Shown here piece after piece: positions 49,001-61,000 of a DNA stretch of 64,000 nucleotides. The stretch is from Cheilinus undulatus (taxonomy: Eukaryota; Chordata; Actinopteri; Labriformes; Labridae). The stretch spans positions 10,745,030 to 10,809,029 of the forward strand of contig NC_054877.1 in assembly GCF_018320785.1 (NCBI RefSeq), written 5' to 3'. The notes beneath the pieces were generated by a model. It worked only from the letters and a program-made list of their open reading frames with translations, was not told where the DNA came from and made no database searches. The stretch's first letter is position 1, and each line of letters begins with the position of its first letter. Position numbers and translations under genes: made by a program.

Positions 49001-52000
49001 AGTTCAAGGGTCATATTCATTTCCAGTCATGTGCTGTGTGCTTGGTATTTCTTGTATATTTCAGGTGGCGGTTTACACTCGTCAGGAGCTGAACATCCGC
49101 ATCACAGCAAACTTTTTATTGGCCCTGGCTGCCAGTCTGCCGTCCACCAAGTCGCATGTCCGTAGATACTTCTGTTCTGTCGTGCAGCTGCCTTCAGACT
49201 GGCTGGAAGTAGTTCGGATTTACAGCACAGTAAGTGCCTGCAAGTGTCCAACAAGTGATGTAGGGTTTTTTTGTCTGTTCTGATTCTGAAAAAAGATCAT
49301 GATGATGTGGCATTTGGATTAGGGCTGCTACAAAGTAAATATGTTTTGTCAAATCTTGGTATCAGTATTGAAGGCTGGAACAACTTTACTGTACATTATT
49401 ATAATTCCATTTTCTCACATTTTTGCCTTTATTGATCTCTTAGGGCTTCTGTGATTCCCAGTCTTTATTCTGTCTTAACTCAGCTTTTACCCGTTTCCAG
49501 TGCTTCAGCCGCTCTCTGCCGATGTGCCTGAAGAAAGCGATGGCTGACAAGTTCAAGCAGTTCAACGAGTACCAGCTGGCTAAATACAACACGCGCAAAC
49601 ACCGCTGTAAACACAGCCGCAAAAAGCCCAAAACAAAGGTACAGGGGCATTGATGGTGGCTGCTGTTTCTATTTTCTGAAATTTAAGATGTTCCATCACT
49701 GAGTGCATGTCCTCATTTAATCCTCCACTGTTTCTAACATAGTGAATGTTAAATTTTCAGGGAGCAGACACTCAGCAGCTGGAGAAGTGGGCAAATCTGC
49801 TGCGGTCAGATAAATCTATTCTGGAGAAGTTTGTAAGTCAGTTTACTTCACTTTATACGGCAGTAGTTTTGTGTTTTGGCTGTTATTATTGTCCAAGACA
49901 CTTTTGTTTAATGAAGTGTTTTGTAAAATACTTAAGATACAGGGTAAGTCAGTTCTGGATGGTATGGCTTAAAAATAAAATCTCTGATTCTTTTCCACAC
50001 TCAACCCAGTTTCCAATTTTAATTCTTTCATTTTTAAATAAAATGCAAGTGAAACATGTTTTGCTTTTATTTGATCATAAACATTTAACAGAAGTAAACA
50101 GAATCTCCTTTTTGGGGTTAAAGTGTAATTAAAGTCTACTATCTAGTTTAAAGGGAATATTTAGTATCGGGAATACCATTGTATTTTATCGTATTATTTA
50201 TCAGTATTAAGTACAGAGTTTACCTTTGTTATTTATTCGAACCATTTCCCGTACAAAGTACTGAGCTGTTTAACAAATGAGGTAGAAAAGGAACATTTAT
50301 GTTGAAAATAGGTTACTTAACCCAGTTTTCAATAGGTTAGATTATTTATTTTGTTAATCGGACTTTATTCTTAAGGTTATTTTAGTATTTGTTCACAAAT
50401 GACCTTAATCTGCTCAGCCAGTCAGTGCGGAGAAAGTCCAAATGTTTCTCATTTGGACACTAGGGTTCCTACCAAATCTCGATAATCCCAAAATACTATT
50501 TGTTGATTTTTTTTTATAGCCCAGGTGTAGAATAAGTTTAAAATCATCCTTAAGATGACCTTGATAAAGGTCTGTTGCAGGTTGTTTCGGTGAAACTAAA
50601 CACTCAGAAAACTTTATTCAGTTGAAAAGTGATGTATTTAAGTATTTAGTTGTGTTGTTGAATATTTCAGATAACTCTCAACATTTGAGTATAAGGAATT
50701 TAAATTCAATATTTTGTGTGTGAAATGTGCATGGTGACTGCCCTCTACAGGTTGAAACTTAGCTTCTGTGGGCAATTTTTTCTATTGACTAAACTGGTGC
50801 CAGGTGACCTCATCAATCTCTTTAGAGTCACCCAGTTAGTGTTTATCTTTGACACAGAGCTCTTAGGGCCTGTGTTTGCACTGGCTGTGGACCAACGTTA
50901 GTTTGTCGACCAAAACTTTGACTGAAAATTTTATCAACTACCTTTTTCCATGAGGAAGACAAGGATAAGACTAGCTAAAATAGATATTTGGTTAAAAAAA
51001 ACTGATTAAAAGAAGGTTTAGATTTTATCAAGGAGAATAAAAAAAGTCTAAAATGTTAGTGCTTGACTGTCAGACATTCAAAATCAGTGATATTTCTCCA
51101 CTGTGCAAAAATAAGATATGTCCCTGTTTTTATCAGTGTATTTTAAATTGGTTAAGATATTGATTTTGCATTAATGTGAGTGTTTTACTTTTATATTTAT
51201 CTCATATTCAGCCTGATTAAATTAGTGCAAAGATAGATTAAAACATTATTAATAAAAGTTAAGCCTTGTAAGGACTTTTAATTACTAAAAGTGGACTAAA
51301 CTGCCTTAAAGTTCGTCAACTAAAGCTACACTGGAACTGCAAAGGTTAGAAATGGCTAAAATGTGACTAAAACCAAAGAAAATAGACTTAATTTAAGATA
51401 TTTTCCGAAATTAACACTAGCTGTGGACAATGCTATTACAAAGCCAATGCAGTCGAGTGTATTCAGCACCCAGGGCAGAAAAAATACCCTAGGCAGCAGC
51501 ACTTTTTTCCCTGAGTTTGAAGCACTCTCAGTTGAAAACTGTCTAATTTATGAAACAGTGCCACATTTGTGAGTGTCACTTCTCTCTTACTGAAATCAAG
51601 AAGGGACTTTCCATACTGGCAGATGAGAAACTAACCTGACTTGTATTTTTGTGGGTCACGTTTTCAGGTGTATGGTTGTCTTTGTCTGGAAAGCATTCCT
51701 CTGCATGTTGTTGTGTTTTCCTGGTGATATGTATTTTAAAAAAGGAAACTTGAAGGACACAGAGCTATTTAGAAGGGACAATTTGGTTGCTCCCTAGAAC
51801 AGCAGAAGTCTACTTCTATTCAAGAGCCAATATACACCAGGGAGAAACAGGGGACTGCTGCCAGCTCTAAAAGTGCTGAACTCAGGCCCTTCGTTAGTTA
51901 ATTTAAAGCCATCCTAGGTGTAATATATATTGTAAAGATGTTTCAAAATAATTTTTAGATGCACTTCAGGTAAAACTCTGGGGTTTAGTTATACTTTAAC

Positions 52001-55000
52001 ACATTTAGACCTACAGTAAAGCTGCATTTCACCCTCTAAAATCTAACATTATTTGAACTCAAAGCTCTATAAACCTTAGTGTGCACTGAAAACTGCACAG
52101 GATTTCAATGTTTACAATTTTCTTTATTATTCAGTTGCAGGTTGAGACATGAAGTAACATCTGGAAGCCTTTTAAGAATGGCTTTTGCCCCAAAGTTTGT
52201 TAACATTTTTGTTATCGTTAATCAGTCAAATCTAAATCATCACAGTCAGGTGATTCAGACGGTCTGTCATCCACTGAGACTTGGCTTGCCGGTCTGGGTC
52301 GTCACCTTTGTGTTTCTTGTCATCTAAAATATTGCTGTAGCCATGCTATAGTCTTTGTACGTGCTAAACTTTAAAAAACTTCCTACAAATTTTCTGAATG
52401 GAGGCATAAAAGGCTAGGACTAATAATTTTTGATCCTGTCTGTCTTCCAGTGTGCACTTTAGTGAACTGCATTGCAGGTCATCACATTTTTTTTTTTTGT
52501 GTGTGTGTGTGGTAAAGATCATCCAAAATGCACTGACATTGCCTCAAGCGCTAAAGGTAGAAGGATATGAATGTTAGATCTAGTCTAAATGTGTTAAGTA
52601 GAGTAATGACAAAAATCTTTCTCTTTCTTAGTGTTTTCATAGAAACTGTTGAACTGTTGTGCTTTTATATCTCTTTTATGTCTTGGCAGTAAACTCAAAC
52701 AGGTAAAATGTTTGTGTTTGTGTGCAGCTGAAAGTGGAGGGAGGCAAAGCAGTGGTGGATAAAAAGCAGAGTGAGTTCAGTATAAAGAAGATGATTAAGA
52801 GGCTCCACATTAAAGAACCGGCTGAACACGTTATGGCCATCCTGGGAAAAAAGTGAGCAACACAAACACACGCCTACATACACCGACAGCTTCAACAATG
52901 GCCATTACATTTCTCTCTTCATGTTCTGTTGTGAATTCACAAGTGGTTAAAGGGCATTTTAAATGTTTACTCACCAGTTTATACAGTCATATACAGCAAT
53001 CTGAGATGTTTGTAGTATATCCTAGAGGGAAATACTCAGTGTTATTAGATCTATTTTCTATTATATTGCCTTTTATGATGTTTTGATTTATCAGTAATCT
53101 GATTGAAAACTTTAAGAATATGACAAATATCTTTATCTGCTAAACCAAAACCATACATTGTTAATAATTATGAGTTAAATGTTAAAACATGTTTATATAT
53201 GATAAATAATGGGTGTTTTATTTAATGCCATCAGAATGTGAATTTAAAACAAATGACTTATCTTTTCTATATACTGTGTAAAAATATCTCAGAGGTTTTG
53301 CATGATATTCAATGCGCAGTTGTCTATTACTTGTCCAAGAACTAAAACACCTTTAGTCCAGGCTCCTTTCTGACGTCTCATTAAGCACCTTACTTTAGTT
53401 AGCTTGTTCTGTACCTGAGCATTTTATTCTTGTATTGTTGAGACTGTAGAAAAGTAGACATGAGAGTCTGATTAAACCACAGATCTACCTCTGGGCTTGT
53501 TCTGCTTCTTATTTTAAAAATGCCTGATTTGGTCCCAGGTATCCCGCTGACCCGAAGACGTTCAACCACAGTGGGATGAAGGGTGCATGGGACAGGGAGC
53601 GAGCCGGGAAGAGGATGAAGCTCAAAGACCCGGAAACGTGGGAACGGCTGCTCAGCCTGGAGGGAAACAAGGCTGCTACCTGGGAGAAGCTCATAGGTCT
53701 GCTGAACATTAGCATTTCAGAAAATCTACTTTTAGTTCATACAGAAAAATGACTTTTTCTAGTGGTACACTGATTTCTCTTTTTTAAGTTTTTACTGTTA
53801 ATCTAAAATTTCTGTAAAGCATGAGCAGCTTTTGTAATATATAGTGTTGCAATGTTTTGTAGGGATGTGAATAGATGTGTAATAAGTGGAATTATATTTT
53901 GTGAGCAGATTGTTGAAGCAGAACATCCCTTCAGGTGCAGACAAGACCTCTCTGTTGACCAACAAGCTTTTGCGTTTTACCTATCAGGTTATCCATAACC
54001 AACAATAATATGACAATGGAGGTGTAAAGAAGCATTTATAAATCAGATGAAACTAAAGCAAAAGAATTGATGATAACCTGTAATAACAAGCACTTTTATA
54101 TGGTATAATATACCATATGTAAATATACAAATCTCTAATCAGCCAAACACAAACTTGGATGTCAATGATCAGGTGTGCCCATCTTATTCCTGGCAGTCTA
54201 CTGTATCTGTGAAGGTGGGCGGGACTTCTGGTACGGTAATAGAAAATCAAGATTCTTCAAACAACTCACTAAAGTGATTCAGCATCAACAGTGGTTGTTC
54301 TGAAAGGAATAAATCTCCACTTTAGTAAAATACTGCTTCACTTTTGTTAAATCAAACATCTAGCTAAATTTTATTATAAGATGAAAGTTATAAATGATGT
54401 ATTCTGTAACACTCAGTACTTATTGCTCTGTTGGTGGTTGTAACATGACAGTTAAATCTGTCGACATATTTTTGCTAGAAAAGTCTGAAAAAGTTTGTTT
54501 TCCATAATATGTGACCAAAAAAAATATCTTGAGCATGTTTTAAGAGTATCCTATAAAATGTACCCTAAAATTTCTTTAAATAGACTTTGAATCTTTCAGT
54601 GAAACTTTATCATAAAGCCGAAACATTCAAACATTCACGCAAACTCCCAAAAAATTAGGAAATTTCTGGCACTATCGACTTTTCATGAAAATTCCTAAAA
54701 TGTTAGTAAACGACCTCTGCATCCAGAGTCCCAATCCAAGTTCCTAAAAATTACAAATAAATTCTACAAATTCCTATGAAAGTGACAAAAAAATTAACAC
54801 AATTTCCCCAAATCTTCCAATGAAACTCAAAATTATATCCTCTAAATTTCCACGAAAATACTTAAAGAGGTAGTGAACACTTTTTTTCAGCTGTACACTG
54901 AAGTATCTGACTGAACTATGATAAAACACATCAGTGCTGGTGTTACTTCTGACATTTGCACCAAACTGATAAAAATCAGCATTTCATGGCTTTTAATCAG

Positions 55001-58000
55001 CTCAAACAGACATCTGTTTTGAAAACTTTTCTAAAAAGGCGGGGCTTATGTGACGTGGTAACCTATCATTAGTAGGTTTCTGTCACAAACTCTATATTGA
55101 AGGTAGAATGTTACCGCCTATAACCAACTTTACCATTCAGGGACCACTCCCATCCTCTCCTGCCTGCACCTGCACTGCTTCAGCTCAATAGCTCCGGCTT
55201 TAGTAATGCCGGTGCTGGAGCAAACAGCCCAAACAGGTAGTGCTCAAGACCACCATGGTCCACCACCACACTACAAAATCCTCCACCTCAAAAGATCGCT
55301 CTAAGGGCAGCAGTGCTGTGGGACTCTGTGTCACTTTCTGGCAAGGGGACGTCACCGTCAGTCCTGCCTCATCTGGAAAATGCCGTCCTTTTCCCCTCCC
55401 TCCTCTCAGTACCAAACTTCCTTTTTTTGTACATTTTTGAAAAGTCTGAAGTGGGCGGAGTTTGCTCTGAGCTGGGGGTTTACCAACACTTTAATAGTTT
55501 CCAAGCCAATTCCACCGAAATATCCAAACAGCAAATTCTGCAACATTTTCAGCAAATTACTACAATTTTAATGGCCACTCCGGACAATCATCTAAAAAAT
55601 AAGTTGCCAATAATGATTGCAAAGTTGTAGGAAAAGCCAAAATGTAAAGTCCTCATATGTGCTTGCAGGGTTTTAGGAGGTTAAACATGCTGCTCACTGT
55701 CTGAATGCATCAGGGTTGTGATTCTTTCAGTATTCATCTATTATTAATTATTAATACCGAATTTGAGATTTACAAAACTGAGGAGTTGACAACTTGAGTC
55801 ATGTATAGTAATAAAAATATAATTCCCACATTTTAAGAGGGATTCGTTGGTGAAATTCTTCACAAACTAAACAGAAAAATGTTAAAGCTCTGACTACACT
55901 CTATATCTTATCTGAAGGTCGTGTCCTAACTCCTTTAACAAAACATGACCGCCTATTACTATACTGATACAAAGCTAATAAAGTTAGCTAAACATGCTAG
56001 TCTAGGTTATCTGAGGTAATTTCTTCACTTTGTTCTCTCTAGTAGAGGGTGGAGAAATAATATTATCCTGTTTGAGGCATAACAGACAAAGTTTACATAT
56101 TTTAATCTTTAAATCGCTCTAATAGTCACAATTAGCATCTCGTTTCTATGCAAAGTCCCATTTAGACAGAAAGGGCTGCAAAAGTATCATGTTGACCAGG
56201 AATAAGGTGTACTGAAGTATTAATGTGTCTGTTATACAGACAACAAGTCTCTTCCATTCATGGCCATGCTGAGGAACCTGAGGAACATGATCATTAAAGG
56301 CATCAGCGAGGCTCATCACAAGAAGATCCTGGACAGACTCACCAACAAGGTGAGGTTCATTTAACAGTGGAAGAGATGCTTGGACATGTGGTATGTTCTG
56401 ATCAATTTATAACAGCTAAATGAACTTATGATTCTTTGTATTTAAACCCTCAGAAGAGAAGCTACTGTATATTTGTGTGGCTATATTGCTCTACTTTCTT
56501 TTGTGTCAGACTCTTATGATGCAGCATACCAGGTTCTCTCTTTTACTTTATGTTTTTGTAATCTTCACAGAAAGCTGTTATTCAGAGCCGACAGTTCCCC
56601 TTCAGATTCCTTGCTGCCTACAAAGTCATCATGCAGCTTCAAGAATTAGGTAAGATACATGAAACAGCATTAAGGCATATTTTTCTTATATATTTTGTAT
56701 TAGTAAGTTGCACAAAGAAATAGACTTCTACATGTTAGAGAAAATTTGTAGAATCGATACACCTGTAGGTGGCCCTTTTTTGCAATGCTCTCACGTCACA
56801 TTGTCCTACCTCCCATATCTTTCTGATTTTGCTCATCCTGATCAACATTACAGTAACTTCCTCCTTATTGTCTGCTTTACTGAAGCTGCAGTTGGGTTAG
56901 AATCTAAGAAGGCTCTCCAACATCTACTATGTTAATATAATAGGGTTGTCAAGATTAGCAAGTAAATCCCAATTTGTCAAGGTCCAAAATTATTGTGCTA
57001 ATTTTTTGAATTGCGATTAATCACATGCTTTGTTGTCCCTTTCAGTGTACTTTGATTAAGGCATGTCAGCCTCTATCTGCAGCCACAGTGATTTTACTTA
57101 AGTCCATTCTGCCCTTTAATGTCTTATTTTACTTTAAAAAGACTTACAGACAGCTGAGTGGAGAAGTCAGTGTCATCTGAACCTTTTTAATGTTCCTTTA
57201 CTTAATTTTCAATCCATAGCAAGTTCCTTTTTCTGCAGGTAAGTTCATGTTAAAATCTTCAATCTACCAGCAATGTACAGTGCTTAACAAATTTATTAGA
57301 CCACCCTAACCTTAACCAGAGTAGGGTTTAGGCCACGGCTGCCCTAAATTAACAGCATTAGTAATTACCAAAATTATTTTTTATGTTTCTGCAATGGTTA
57401 ATAAACCAATATGTAGAAGCTCTTTAACCCAAATTATATTTTTAATGCTAAAATATAATTATTATCGTTATCCATGAATTTTCAAATTTACTGATTTACA
57501 AAAAACTGAAAAAATAGTAAAGCACCTTATTATTTCTTGATTAATATGTCAAATTATAGTTATTTACTTGCATTCCTGAACAGAAAAATGAGTTTTAGTG
57601 GTTGAATGTTATGCTTGATTCATTTCTGACTTCTCAGAGAAGCCCAGTGAGCCGCCTCAAACTTGGGTATAAAAAGGTGAATTCAGTTTGAAATTCCTCA
57701 TTCCTGTTCAAAATGGTAAAACGTGGAGAGCTGACTGAAAATGCAAGAGTCTGCATTAAAGCACCTCATGATGCTGGATGGTCTCTGAGACAAATATGAC
57801 AGGTGGTCGAATAAATTTGTTAAGCGCTGTAGGTCAGTATCCAAACAGGAAGTCCATTACCCTTAGTTTAAGACAGAAGAAAAATTTTAAAAATGACACA
57901 AAAACTATTGTTAATGCAAAAAAGAATTTTAGTATGCAATAAAAAGGATGTGATTAATCGCAATTAACTACAAAGTGAGAATACTACTTCATAATTTTAA

Positions 58001-61000
58001 GTAGAAAAAAAATAAAATTATAACTACTGTCTGGTGGTCATTTGCTTCCACAAGATATACAAGGTATGTGTTTAGTTCATTATTGTGTGGACATTTTTGC
58101 AAAGTTTGAAGAAAATACCCCAAAAATGACCCAAAACCATTATGCCTCTGGCCCTGACTATTGCCAAAAAAGAGGCAGAATTACATAAATATGATAGAAG
58201 TGTGTTGCTCTTTGCAGGATATGTGTTGTGGGGGGAGGTTTGTGATATTAAATTTTTTTCCTGTCCACATCAAATCTCCTGTTTAAAGAGATGTCTGCTA
58301 CAAAAGGCTACTTTAATTCTTAGCAATCCAGCTTGTTAGTTGGTTAATATGTTAGTCACTGAATTAATACATGTTCTTTTTTACATTCTGTCATCAGCCT
58401 CAGCATCACAGCAGACCATCCCCTCTGCTAAAGACATCCTGAAAAGCATCCTGAAGAGGATTCCCAAGAGCAGGCGCTTCAGACGAGCAGACTGGGAGAC
58501 GACGAAAAGGAGCAGGCTGAGGGTTACGCTCGGAGTGCCGTTTATCTACCGACAGTACAAAGAAAAGAAGGCACAGCTCTTAAAGGCCAAGTATGAGTTG
58601 ACCTTTTGGTTATAAATGTTCTCACTCATATTCTATGAACTTATTTCTTTTTTTAAACTGCACTTTTAATTTTGTCTGTTGTTCAGTCTAAAAAGTACAA
58701 GTGATCTCAGAGAGCAGCACCAATAAGAATTTAAATTTAGTGGAAAATAAGTTGGAAAAAATGTCAGTGAACTGGAGATAGTCCCACCTGACTGTAGATT
58801 AAATCGCACACTTTTCTGGGTCTTTTTTTCAGTATTTTGAACAATAAAGATGGCAAACATCACAGGTATAATTACATATACTGAATAAGCAAAATATAAT
58901 AGGAAAATTATATCTGCTTAATAAATCACAATACCATCATTATCACTAAATGAGTAATTGTGATGAAGACATGGCTAGAATTTGAATTTATTGGAATAAA
59001 TCAAACGTTTCAGCTTCAGAGTTAATGTTGACAACTTGTATCTGGGGGCCTGTTCTCTGGGCTTTTTAGGGACCCAGCCATTTGTGAAGCCATCTATCTC
59101 TTTTATTTTGTGCCTTTTTGCCAAGTCATTTATCAAGTGGACTTCTGCCAAACACTGCAGTAGAAGGAGAATGTTTTTAGCTGTTAGAAAAACATCTAAA
59201 AAGTTTTAGTTAATTTTACAGTTTTTGGTAGAACTAATTTTAGAGATTAATTAATGAAACGATTTTTTTACTGCGATGAAAAATGATTTTGTTACAATCA
59301 CTTATAGGGATAAAGACACAAGTTTACTGGCTGAAATTTAAAGGAATCCTTGATTGATTATGTCATGTAACTGTTTCAGTGGCGGCATTTCTGGTGAGAG
59401 GCTATTCTCCGTGGAACTGTTGGACCGTTATCGCAAAGCTCTAGAGACGGCGGTGCAGCTCTCCTGTCGCTACAACATTTCCCCGCTCCCTGGACGGACT
59501 GTTATCTTTTTGTCCTCGAACTTGAGTGATTATGCTGATGCAGATATGAAGCAGGACTTCTGCCTCCCACCAGACCCTGAACAGCAGGAGAAGGAGGAGG
59601 AAGAGGAGGAGGAGGAGGAGGAAAAGAAAGCGCGCTACAGAGGACAGAGGAAGAACATGGAAGTGGAGGACAAACTCACGCCGTCTGTAAGAGCCTGAAT
59701 CTCAGAGAGGGGGGGCAATGGATAGTGAGTGGTAGGGGGTGGGTGATATGGACAAAAACTGTATTTTCTTTTTTGTTTGTTTGTTTGTTTTTGGCTAGAT
59801 GGTAATACACAACATATATCTTGATACTGCATATCTTTCTGAAAATTAAAAAAAGGGTTCTCACAAAAGCTTCTTTGCAGATGATGTCACACAGAAGTGG
59901 AGAACTCCCCTTGGGGGGCAAGAAGGGATTTCTGCATAGATAAATGCAACCAAAAAGGCCATGTTTTGAGCTGTTTACAACTCTGCCAAACGTTCAAAGT
60001 GCAAAAAGCCTCCATTTAAAGCCCGGATGAGCGTTGTCACACGACTTTCGTATATGGTCCATTTGCATGAAGCAGTCCAGTTTGGCTCACAGTGACTCAC
60101 ATTAAGAGCTGTTTTGTAGAACTGGCTCGTTCATGAAAGACACATCATCTCTCGGTCACTAACCCCACAAGGTTTACTGTTTCAATTAAAAGCAACTTTG
60201 TGACAAAATGAGTATTTTTTGTATGTTAAAGGGGCTCAGATAGCCTCTTAGCTCAGTAGAAGACTCCTCTAGATTCTTGTCTCCTTTCATCTGACTAGAT
60301 GATGCTAGAGACTAGGAGGTCTGCAGGACTGAGTAATTTGTGATATTGCTCGTCACAATGCCAGGTTAATCAGTTAAATTATGGAAAAAAAATCCCTTTT
60401 TTGTGAAGTGTATGCTTTGCATGTAGAAATTTTTTGATAAATGCAGTGTACAGGCTAATGGCTGTCCCTCACATCCTGACCCCAACATGGCTTCATAATC
60501 ACATGATGCTGCAAAGAAGCTACAGCAATAACATAAATGTGCTCATTGTTCTGGTCATTTTCATAAAATCTTACCCCTCCCTGTGTTTGCATCCTCTCAG
60601 GTTCAGGAGATCGGGGTTCTGCTCTCTCTGATGATCCACAGCAGTGCTGAGGACGCTCAGCTCTGCATGGTTGATTGGGGTAGTGGAGAAGATGTCCAGC
60701 TAAAGTCTGATGTCCTCCTGGAGAATGTCAGGAGTGTGATGAAACAATTGAAGGTCAGTGTTTTTCTTTTCTACAGCATCCTAACTGCTATATAGTAACA
60801 AGAAATAATTTTAATCCACTTTAAATCATTTTACAACAGTCATTAACATCAAACTAGCTATGATTGATTATACATGGACTGTTTTTATGAAGAATTTCCT
60901 CTTTTTTTACAGGCATTTGAGGAAGCATCATCTAGTGACCGAGACTATTTCTCCAAAATACTTAACAAGAAAAATAAGGTTGGTTTTTTTACAGGCGGAT

